A DNA stretch of 21,126 nucleotides, taken from a virus. The position numbers were made by a program, and so were the translations under genes. This document shows positions 7,499 through 14,240 of the stretch, in pieces. Location of the stretch: positions 1-21,126 of IMG/VR virus record IMGVR_UViG_3300028388_006029; one strand, written 5' to 3'. The notes under the pieces were generated by a model. The model had not been told where the DNA came from. It searched no databases and saw only the letters and a list, made by a program, of their open reading frames with translations. Positions within the stretch are counted from its first letter, which is position 1, and each line of letters begins with the position of its first letter.

Positions 7499-9433
7499 TC
7501 AAGTTGTTTTAACAAACTTACTAAGAATTTTATCAAGACTTTTTTCAATCTTTTCTAGTCTACTATACAATAATTCGCTATTACTATTTTCTTTTTTGCC
7601 TAGCGCTTTAAAATTATTTATTTGAGTTTGATAATCATTAACAGGAATTTTTTTAATTTCCTCTTCGTTCTTAATTATTTCTTCTTCGTTATTATTCATT
7701 TTTTCAAAAAAAGCTTTAAACGGAGGATTTAAAGGAGCAACAGGTCCAGATTGGGTCGCATCGTTAATTGCACCTGCAAATTCTTTTATAACGTTGTTGG
7801 TTACTTTTAATTTACTGTTAGTATTGTTTAAGTTAGTTTTTATTAAATCATCCATGTCTTTTGACATTATAAATAATTCTTTTGTTAAATTTAATGTTTC
7901 TTTTTGAACACTTAATATCTCTTCAATAAAAGCTTTAAGTTGTTCTCCTAAAACTAAGCTTTGCATTTCATTTGAAAAGCCTAAATATAATCCAGCATTT
8001 GTACCGTGCGAAGAAGGAGTTCTAGATGCTTCACCAATGACTATTTTTTGTGCATCGATATGTAAATTTCCAGTATTTGATATTTTTAAGTAGTTATGTC
8101 TTCCATCACTACTATTTGGTGCTGAAAGAAGAATATCACCAAAGTTTTTATTGTGCAACGAAATTGAAATATCATCTGATATTGCTGAAATGCTTGATGA
8201 ATAAAGTGGATCGCCCATAGAAGATGACTGTTCAGCATTAATTTCAGGTAAATTTGTTATAAATTGTTTATTGCTTAACACATTTGCAGAATTAACTTTT
8301 TGATCAAAGCTATCTCCAACAGGAGGAATACTAAATCTTATTTCGTTTTTAATAGAAAGAAACTCTTCATTGCTTTCAGATACAATCAAAGAAGAACTGT
8401 TGTTTATAAAACCTTTGTTACTTTGCTTGTTAATTCCATTCTTAAGGTTTTCGTCTTCCAACATAGAATTAACAAAAATTCTCGGCGTCTTAATTGTTTC
8501 TGTAAAGTAGCCATTAAAAACTTCAGGTGAAATATTATTTTTATATGTTGAAATAACAGTACCTTCTTCGTCAATAAATCCTGTGTTGTCTACTACTTTT
8601 ACAGGTTTAGTTGTCTCAAAAGACAAAGCTTTAAGTTTTTCGTTTTCTCCAGCAATTATTTCAATTTTTGCTTTTTTAGGCTCAGTCTCTATGTTACTTG
8701 TACTATTCTCTTTGCTTAAGCTTACAGACGTTAGCCTGATAGATGAATTATATGTTCCTGTTAAACTTAAGTCTTCTATTGCATTACTTTTTTTATCATA
8801 AGCACCTAACTTATAATCTTCAAGTATGTTTTTGTAATAACCAGTGTTTAAAACTTGGTTTGAGACATTAGAATAAGATTCAATGGCAGGTTTATGCATT
8901 ATAGTTTCTTGATCTACAAAAAACTGCTCATGAGCCTCAACTGCTTCCAGAACACCTTGTTTAGTATCACTCAGCTCGTCTTCGTTATCATAGTTATCCA
9001 AGTTATAAATAGTGCTTTCTCTTTCAGAAAAACAATACGATGTATCTTCTGTATTTAGTAAACTATGTACTCTTCCTAAGTAGTAACCGTCGATTGAATA
9101 TGAATCGATTTGAGGCAGGTTTTGATCTTGTTTGTCGTATTTATAAAACCATACGTTTTCTCCAACCTTAACAGGAAAGTTAACGTGTGATGACAGAAAA
9201 GGTATCGCAATACTAACGCTGTTGACTCCTTCAAAGCTGTGGTTAATGTTTGAGCAAAATACTGTATTTCTTGGTAGTGAGCATATAAACCTTATAAAAG
9301 ATTTGTTTTCAACTTCAACTTCTTTCTTAAAAAAATATTCAAGTATGCTATGTCTATTTAAGCTATTAATAATAACGTTTGAATTTCCTGCTTCTTCACC
9401 AATAACGTACAATACTTTGGTCTGAGTAAACAT
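7499..9433 (-). CDS. Baseplate hub / central spike protein, gp5-like, no evident lysozyme domain
   Basis: A 644-residue protein starting at ATG 9433 behind a good AGAGG ribosome-binding site. Residues about 45-135 look like the OB-fold of gp5/VgrG spike proteins: VSIAIPFLSSHVNFPVKVGE, VWFYKYD, then DGYYLGRVHSLL. Residues about 445-470 (YLKISNTGNLHIDAQKIVIG) resemble the triple-stranded beta-helix repeats of the needle. Residues about 490-507 (MQSLVLGEQLKAFIEEIL) resemble the conserved segment seen near the end of many phage spikes. The last 130 residues are helical and charged, probably a coiled coil. I see no T4-type lysozyme segment between the OB and beta-helix parts; that region is low-complexity, Ser/Asn/Glu-rich. 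It sits just upstream of gp25-gp6. A hub/spike role is likely; gp5 orthology is less certain. Confidence 0.7.
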   Translation of the reverse strand: MFTQTKVLYVIGEEAGNSNVIINSLNRHSILEYFFKKEVEVENKSFIRFICSLPRNTVFCSNINHSFEGVNSVSIAIPFLSSHVNFPVKVGENVWFYKYDKQDQNLPQIDSYSIDGYYLGRVHSLLNTEDTSYCFSERESTIYNLDNYDNEDELSDTKQGVLEAVEAHEQFFVDQETIMHKPAIESYSNVSNQVLNTGYYKNILEDYKLGAYDKKSNAIEDLSLTGTYNSSIRLTSVSLSKENSTSNIETEPKKAKIEIIAGENEKLKALSFETTKPVKVVDNTGFIDEEGTVISTYKNNISPEVFNGYFTETIKTPRIFVNSMLEDENLKNGINKQSNKGFINNSSSLIVSESNEEFLSIKNEIRFSIPPVGDSFDQKVNSANVLSNKQFITNLPEINAEQSSSMGDPLYSSSISAISDDISISLHNKNFGDILLSAPNSSDGRHNYLKISNTGNLHIDAQKIVIGEASRTPSSHGTNAGLYLGFSNEMQSLVLGEQLKAFIEEILSVQKETLNLTKELFIMSKDMDDLIKTNLNNTNSKLKVTNNVIKEFAGAINDATQSGPVAPLNPPFKAFFEKMNNNEEEIIKNEEEIKKIPVNDYQTQINNFKALGKKENSNSELLYSRLEKIEKSLDKILSKFVKTT

Positions 9434-9443
9434 TTATACCTCT

Positions 9444-9821
9444 TTAACTGTTAATTTGACTAAATATGTCGTCTACAGAAACTTCAGCCGACTTCTCTTC
9501 TTCTTTTGAAATAAGCTCTGCAAGTTTTAAAATTTGATCGTTTGACTTGCTCATCCTTTCAAGATACTTTGACATTATAGATCCAATATTCATATGCTCG
9601 TTAACACCACCCTGCATTGAAATATAAGCATCGTTAAATAACAACTTAGCTTTTTCTCTGTCTTCTATTGCATTTTCATAAGTTTCTTTCCAGAGCATCT
9701 TTTTCTTGTCTTCAAGAGATTCAATGTTATCAAGTATATCAGAAAAGTTTTTAATTTGATCTTCTTTTTTATCAACTTTATCCATTTTTTTTGAAAGAGT
9801 TTCAATTTGATCGGTTTTCAT
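9444..9821 (-). CDS. Small all-helical protein, possible gp16-like small terminase
   Basis: A 125-residue, highly charged, helical protein with a good AAAGGA ribosome-binding site before ATG 9821, 9 nt after the sigma factor stop. Compared from memory with T4 gp16, the central part keeps the same spacing of residues: a helix with alternating Ala/Leu (KAKLLFNDAY), a glycine-containing turn, then HMNIGSIMSKYLERMSKSND and QILKLAEL. In gp16 the corresponding stretch has HME, LMGQM and NREILKLHKDM. Small terminases form rings that stimulate the packaging ATPase-nuclease; the large subunit is not in this window. The C-terminus (VDDIFSQINS) is short and acidic/hydrophobic, so a gp33-like late co-activator next to the sigma factor is an alternative. 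The assignment is tentative. Confidence 0.5.
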   Translation of the reverse strand: MKTDQIETLSKKMDKVDKKEDQIKNFSDILDNIESLEDKKKMLWKETYENAIEDREKAKLLFNDAYISMQGGVNEHMNIGSIMSKYLERMSKSNDQILKLAELISKEEEKSAEVSVDDIFSQINS

Positions 9822-9830
9822 GTATATCCT

Positions 9831-10562
9831 TTAAAATATGTCAAACTTTTTTCCTGGTCCAGCTAGTTTTCTGTAATGCTTTCTTATAGAAGAAAGCGAA
9901 GAACTTAGCTCTGAACTATTAAGTCCAGAGATTTCTCTTAAGTACACAAATACTGCACGCTTATTCAAGTAGTCTAAATCTTCAATGTTTCTAAATATCT
10001 GCTGAACTGCTTTAATGCATCTAATATCTCTCTCGTCTTTTAAGAGGCCTTCTATGTGGATTAACATTTCGTCAATTATTCCTGGCATGCTTTGCCTTCT
10101 TTCAAGTTCTTCAGGAGAAGGTTCTATATTTGTTTCTAAAATAAACTTCTTGTCAGCCAAAGACATTGAATCAGAGTCACTTAATGATACGCACCTGTTT
10201 GCATTTTTTGCTAAACGTCTAGAGTTAATTGTCAGCCAGTTTTTTGCAACAACATTAAAATAAGAAAATGCTTTAGTACCGTTATCTGGATTCCACTTGT
10301 GTATAACTTCAAATAAAAAGTTTGAACAATCGCTTTTTAAATGGTTTATGTCTTCATTAACAGCTCGAAATTTATATACAGATATTAAGCTTTGTACTAA
10401 TTCATTAAAAGCAGGCATAATATGCTGAACGTATATTTTATCTTTTTCTTCTTTGCATGTTGAGTTTTGATACAAAACAATATTTTTTTGAGTCTCTGCA
10501 GTAAAATATTGTCTGCGCTTTCTTTTTGCTCTTGTTTTTTTTTGCTTTTCTGCCAATTTCAT
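9831..10562 (-). CDS. gp55: Late-transcription RNA polymerase sigma factor, gp55-like
   Basis: A 243-residue protein with the layout of phage late sigma factors such as T4 gp55, which replaces the host sigma on RNA polymerase and recognises a TATAAATA-type -10 element. Residues about 50-118 resemble sigma region 2: IMPAFNELVQSLISVYKF, then SDCSNFLFEVIHKWNPDNGT and KAFSYFNVVAKNWLTINSRR. The N-terminus is strongly basic (KKTRAKRKRR). No clear region 4 for -35 binding is seen, as expected for gp55. The last residues, KKFDIF, resemble the short hydrophobic C-terminal tails by which T4 gp55 and gp33 bind the sliding clamp (inference). The ribosome-binding site AAGGAT abuts the ATG at 10562 unusually closely; an in-frame TTG two codons later would be better spaced. 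It probably controls the structural genes around it. Confidence 0.8.
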   Translation of the reverse strand: MKLAEKQKKTRAKRKRRQYFTAETQKNIVLYQNSTCKEEKDKIYVQHIMPAFNELVQSLISVYKFRAVNEDINHLKSDCSNFLFEVIHKWNPDNGTKAFSYFNVVAKNWLTINSRRLAKNANRCVSLSDSDSMSLADKKFILETNIEPSPEELERRQSMPGIIDEMLIHIEGLLKDERDIRCIKAVQQIFRNIEDLDYLNKRAVFVYLREISGLNSSELSSSLSSIRKHYRKLAGPGKKFDIF

Positions 10563-10571
10563 ATCCTTAAC

Positions 10572-10874
10572 TTAGTTTTCAATATCTTCAATTTCTTGCT
10601 CAATTTCTTTACTGTTAATCTTACTAAGTCTCGCTGAAATTTTTAATATTACAATTTTTATATCTTTTATCTCTAAAAGAAGTCTTCTTATTTCTGGACT
10701 ATCAAAAAAAACAGGAATATCCAAAATCTCAGTAATTCGGTTGTATTTCTTGTCTATTTCGTCTAGTGCATATTCTAGTTCTTCTTGCATTTTTATAATT
10801 ATAATTGCAAACTTAATGCAGTAATACGTAAAAAACAAAAGTAAAATTGACAACATTGATATTAAAATTAACAT
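10572..10874 (-). CDS. Small membrane-anchored coiled-coil protein, function unknown
   Basis: A 100-residue protein with one hydrophobic N-terminal segment of about 28 residues (ISMLSILLLFFTYYCIKFAI) followed by a charged helical region (EELEYALDEIDKKYNRITEI) and a second helix after a DIPVFFDSPEIRRLL turn. The architecture is a single-pass inner-membrane protein with a cytoplasmic or periplasmic coiled coil. Similar small proteins with an IPxFxDSPEI-like turn occur, as far as I recall, in other marine T4-like phages, always as hypotheticals. The ATG follows the stop of the glycosyltransferase directly (TAAATG), so the two are coupled. A spanin-like or envelope role could be imagined from the architecture, but no lysis gene is nearby and I do not claim it. 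Confidence 0.75.
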   Translation of the reverse strand: MLILISMLSILLLFFTYYCIKFAIIIIKMQEELEYALDEIDKKYNRITEILDIPVFFDSPEIRRLLLEIKDIKIVILKISARLSKINSKEIEQEIEDIEN

Positions 10875-12050
10875 TTATAGAATCTCAAAAAATTTATTAT
10901 AATCTTTTATGATTTTATCAAAATTATAATTTTGTTTAATTAAAACGCTTCTTTTCTTAGCTATCTCTTTGTAATAACTCATATTTTTAAAAAACAAGTC
11001 TAACTTTAATAAAGCATCATCTTCACAAAATTCAGCCCACTCTTGGCCAATATTTTTATCAAAATAACTTTCATCGAAGTTTTTAATAGGTAATGTCTTG
11101 AATTTTATTTTTATAAAATCTTCTTCTAAAAATTCCTTATAAGCAGAATGATTTGTTGAAATTATAGGTAAACTACACCTAGCTGACTCCATAAAAGATA
11201 ATCCCCAACCTTCACCTCTAGTACCTGAAAACATGCAAGATATTTTTTGACAAATGTATAAGCTGTACATTTGTTTTTTACTTAAGTTTCCAAAAATAAC
11301 TTTTATTTTTCTTCTTTCTTTTTTATTAAAAACACTTCTAATATGAGAAATCATCTGATTTTTAAAAAAGCCCGTGTATTTACCAGTATTAATTTTTAAT
11401 AATATGCCTATATCTTTATCATCAACATATTTAACCGCTGTCTTAACTGTCCTAATTATGTTTTTCCTGTCAACATCTTCATTCACATTGTTAAATTGAC
11501 CAATTATTAATATATTTTTATCATAATGCAGATGATCTTCAAGCTTCTCTATAAAATCAAAGTCTACTACTTCATCATCAAATTCTTTAAAATATGATTC
11601 ATTTATTACGTAACATTTAGATCTAATAGGGGTATTAAACTTATTTGATGTATTAAAAAAAGCTTGCTGAGTAAACCCTGAAGGAAATATTAAATAATCC
11701 ATTAAGTTACTAAAGTCAATCCACTCTTTTTTAACAAAATTAGATTCAAAACCAGCAGTTAGTCCAATGTTTATTTTTGCTTCTTTGTTACTCCAAGAAA
11801 ATGGTGTACAAATCTGAAAAGATTCATCGAAAACAATGTTTTTATCAAATTTTGATAATTCTACTATTTTTTTAATTGTATCACTATCATCTTGGTCTTT
11901 TAGTAAAAAAGTCGTTAATCCCCATTCAGTAACTGCAGTATGCAAAACAATATCTTTTCTTTTTAATAATGCATTAAAAACTTGCCTAGCATGAACACCG
12001 TAACCTGATTGTGAAAGTAAAGGTCCTTTAATTAAAACTTTTTTTAGCAA
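10875..12050 (-). CDS. GT-B fold glycosyltransferase (family 4 type), second of a pair
   Basis: A 391-residue glycosyltransferase. The N-terminal strand and glycine loop are KVLIKGPLLSQSGYGVHARQ (residues 4-23). The C-terminal nucleotide-sugar site has the E-x7-E motif, E280 to E288, in RGEGWGLSFMESARCSLPII. These features are those of retaining GT-B enzymes that transfer a sugar from a nucleotide donor; donor and acceptor cannot be told. The start is TTG, overlapping the stop of the upstream glycosyltransferase by 7 nt; no ATG lies before the essential first strand, and GAGAT sits about 6 nt upstream. Pairing with a second, different glycosyltransferase suggests a two-step glycan addition, on virion proteins or on host surface polymers (inference). 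Enzyme class is confident. Confidence 0.85.
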   Translation of the reverse strand: MLKKVLIKGPLLSQSGYGVHARQVFNALLKRKDIVLHTAVTEWGLTTFLLKDQDDSDTIKKIVELSKFDKNIVFDESFQICTPFSWSNKEAKINIGLTAGFESNFVKKEWIDFSNLMDYLIFPSGFTQQAFFNTSNKFNTPIRSKCYVINESYFKEFDDEVVDFDFIEKLEDHLHYDKNILIIGQFNNVNEDVDRKNIIRTVKTAVKYVDDKDIGILLKINTGKYTGFFKNQMISHIRSVFNKKERRKIKVIFGNLSKKQMYSLYICQKISCMFSGTRGEGWGLSFMESARCSLPIISTNHSAYKEFLEEDFIKIKFKTLPIKNFDESYFDKNIGQEWAEFCEDDALLKLDLFFKNMSYYKEIAKKRSVLIKQNYNFDKIIKDYNKFFEIL

Positions 12051-13285
12051 TCTATTATCTCAAATCTACTTTTTGTCTTAAAGTTTTCTATTGTTTTTTC
12101 AATTGACTCGTCCCATAAATCTATACACTTCTTGTAATTGAATTCTTTTATAGCATATTCATAAGACTTTTTGCCTAATTCTATCTTTTTATTTTTATCA
12201 AAGTCATAAAACTTTTTAATAGACTCTGCAATATTTTCACACGAAGCGTGATCTTCATTTAAAAATTTAACTTTTTGATTTCCAGAAACTGTTATATAGT
12301 CTACATTAATAGCAATGCCGTTTTCTTCTTGACTAACTTGATTTACAACTTGTCTTGTAAGTCCTCCTGTCTTAACTGCAATTATAGGCGTTTGAGTCAT
12401 CATAGACTCTAACGTTGTTAGACCAAAGCCTTCGTTAAAAGATATGTTAATTGTAACATCAGAAATATTATATAAAACGTTAAGCATTTGAGTGCTTATT
12501 TTTGTTGTTGAAAAAATTACATTCTTATCTAATTGAAGATGATTTACAATTGACTCAAGGTCAACGCCGTGATGATCTTTAATGTCTGTATGCATTATTA
12601 ATAAGCACTTTTTTCTTTTACTTTCAGGTAACATATTAAGAAAAGCTCGCCAAGAAACAACTAAATCAAGAGGCCTTTTTCTTTTACAATTTCTATTTAC
12701 CCAAAGACAAACAAAGCTATCTACATTTTCTTTATCTAAAATTCTTTCTTTTTCTTTTGTAATTTCTTTTTCTTCTAGCTTATAGAACATTTCTTTCGGA
12801 TAAGAATGTGGTATATAATTAACTTTGTCTTCTTTTATGTTTCGACTAAGTAAATCATAAGTTAGATAAGAAAGACAGTTTATTGTATCAACTGAGTCAT
12901 ACATCCACTTGTTAAATTCTGGATAAGGTTTGTTGTCCCAGACGTGCCACCAAAGAATAGGGCAAATTTGGTGCACTTCGTCTTCTATTTCAAACAGGTA
13001 TTCGAAAAATCTAGGATCAGAAAAAATTATTAATGCATCAGGTTCTTCGTTGATCAAAACTGACCTTATTAAGTTAGTATTACCAAAGCCGTTAACTGGC
13101 TTTATGTAAAAATCATCATTAACTTTAACGGTTTCAAGACTCTGATGTTTTACAGCAGCACCAAGTTGTATTACAGAATATTTATTTGTTTCTAAAAGAC
13201 CGTCAATTAAAAGCTTTGACTGAACTCCTACGCCGCTTGGGGACAACGCATGATCTGAAATTACTAGTAATTTTTTCTTTTTCAT
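12044..13285 (-). CDS. GT-B fold glycosyltransferase (family 4 type), first of a pair
   Basis: A 413-residue glycosyltransferase. The N-terminus KKKLLVISDHALSPSGVGVQ carries the first Rossmann strand and glycine loop. The second domain begins near residue 192 (FVCLWVNRNCKRKRPLDLVV), and the donor-site E-x7-E motif is E285 to E293 within NEGFGLTTLESMMTQTPIIA. A WWHVWDNKPYP stretch lies at about 112-122 in the acceptor-side domain. Its ATG overlaps the nuclease stop (ATGA) and its 3' end overlaps the next glycosyltransferase, so three genes are tightly coupled. It is not a simple duplicate of its neighbour: the two share only the general fold and motifs. Substrate unknown; modification of tail fibres or host lipopolysaccharide are the usual suggestions for phage enzymes of this class. 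Confidence 0.88.
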   Translation of the reverse strand: MKKKKLLVISDHALSPSGVGVQSKLLIDGLLETNKYSVIQLGAAVKHQSLETVKVNDDFYIKPVNGFGNTNLIRSVLINEEPDALIIFSDPRFFEYLFEIEDEVHQICPILWWHVWDNKPYPEFNKWMYDSVDTINCLSYLTYDLLSRNIKEDKVNYIPHSYPKEMFYKLEEKEITKEKERILDKENVDSFVCLWVNRNCKRKRPLDLVVSWRAFLNMLPESKRKKCLLIMHTDIKDHHGVDLESIVNHLQLDKNVIFSTTKISTQMLNVLYNISDVTINISFNEGFGLTTLESMMTQTPIIAVKTGGLTRQVVNQVSQEENGIAINVDYITVSGNQKVKFLNEDHASCENIAESIKKFYDFDKNKKIELGKKSYEYAIKEFNYKKCIDLWDESIEKTIENFKTKSRFEIIDC

Positions 13286-14115
13286 CTACAATACTCAGTA
13301 CTTTTAAATTCGCAAAACATGCAAGAGTTTTTGTTTTTTAAATAAAGTTTCTTCTCAACCGTTTTAATCATACTTCTTACTAGTTTATTCGATTTTTCTA
13401 GATTTTTAGGACCACTTGAAACTTTTATTAGTTGACATGACTTGCCGATAGTTTTTACCTTTTTAAGCAAAACAAAACCACATTGAATATCTTTCATTGG
13501 TATATTGTTCTTAGTTCCCCAAAAATATTTGTATAATATAACCTGAGCTTGTGTGTTAAAGTCTCTTTGTTTATCTAATGACCAACCTCTTCCACTAGAA
13601 GTTTTCCAGTCAAGAACCCAATACTTATATTTGTCTTTATAAGGAACTTTGATAATACAATCAATATAGCCTTTAAACTTTGTATCAATGTTTTCAATGT
13701 TTTCATATAAGGCTTCTTCTGCAGACTGAAATTCCCATCCAGGAAAAGTATCGTCTAAAAATTGAGGAACTGAGCTTATGCTTGTTTCTGCCCACTGAAG
13801 CCAATCTTTTAATTTATTATGCTTATATTTCCAACCCTGCAACTCAGCTCTTTGCGTTTGCAATTGAATAAAATCTTCAGAGTCAAACCCATGCTCGTCC
13901 CAAGCCAACTTAATCTTTTTTTGTGCTTCTTCAATTTTTAGTTCTTTTGTTTTAAGATAATGCTCGCAAGCATCATGAATAATTGTTCCGTAATGGAGAT
14001 GAGGACTTTCTTCAAATGTAGAAAGCTTGTCAATATATAATAATTTATGTCTCCAGCTGCATTCTTTCCATTGCCTGACTTCAGAATACGAGACATGCTC
14101 TTTTAAAATAGCCAT
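13282..14115 (-). CDS. PD-(D/E)XK nuclease, Cas4/RecB-like, with four-cysteine Fe-S signature
   Basis: The start is placed at ATG 14115, giving 277 residues, because AGAGAGG lies about 7 nt upstream; a TTG at 14133 would put the ribosome-binding site inside the gene. A full exonuclease active site is readable: H47 (GTIIH), D152 (KGYIDC), D169-x-K171 (VLDWKTSSG) and the Q191-x3-Y195 motif. C19 near the N-terminus (QWKECSW) and C265, C268, C276 at the very end (CMFCEFKSTEYC) are placed as in Cas4 and AddB, where four cysteines bind a 4Fe-4S cluster that staples the domain. Such enzymes are single-strand DNA exonucleases. In a T4-like phage it may act in replication, recombination or host DNA degradation (inference). 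No cas genes or repeats are present, so a CRISPR role is not supported. First gene of the left operon. Confidence 0.88.
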   Translation of the reverse strand: MAILKEHVSYSEVRQWKECSWRHKLLYIDKLSTFEESPHLHYGTIIHDACEHYLKTKELKIEEAQKKIKLAWDEHGFDSEDFIQLQTQRAELQGWKYKHNKLKDWLQWAETSISSVPQFLDDTFPGWEFQSAEEALYENIENIDTKFKGYIDCIIKVPYKDKYKYWVLDWKTSSGRGWSLDKQRDFNTQAQVILYKYFWGTKNNIPMKDIQCGFVLLKKVKTIGKSCQLIKVSSGPKNLEKSNKLVRSMIKTVEKKLYLKNKNSCMFCEFKSTEYCR

Positions 14116-14240
14116 TCTAGACCTCTCTTTCAATTTATATTATATTAAATTGACTCTGTATTTACACAAATTTTTAAAAAGAAAAAGCAAATTGATAATT
14201 ATTATTAGCATAAAAAGTTAACTTGAAAGGATAAGATAAC
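14116..14240. promoter_or_regulatory. Divergent intergenic promoter region
   Basis: This 125-nt, very AT-rich stretch separates the leftward nuclease-to-baseplate operon from the rightward fibre operon, so it should hold promoters in both directions. On the minus strand there is TATAAT at 14144-14139 and, overlapping its downstream side, TATAAATT at 14139-14132, one base off the T4 late octamer; the latter is so close to the ribosome-binding site (14119-14127) that a transcript from it would have almost no leader. On the plus strand the best I see is a CATAAAAA at about 14210, a poor late-type match, ahead of the AAAGGA ribosome-binding site of the fibre gene. No strong -35 boxes or hairpins are visible. 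Promoter presence is inferred mainly from gene layout. Confidence 0.4.

Noticed and set aside
7868-9145. Further TATAAATA octamers at about 7869 and 9004 (plus) and 9138 (minus)
   Set aside because: They fall inside the spike coding region, and such octamers are expected by chance in DNA this AT-rich; not called as promoters.
9444-9821. gp33-like late co-activator
   Set aside because: Considered because of the neighbouring sigma factor and an acidic/hydrophobic C-terminus, but the internal helix pattern fits gp16 better; kept only as an alternative.
13282-14115. A CRISPR adaptation module suggested by the Cas4-like nuclease
   Set aside because: No Cas1/Cas2, no direct-repeat/spacer array anywhere in the window; the gene is embedded in a phage structural cluster.
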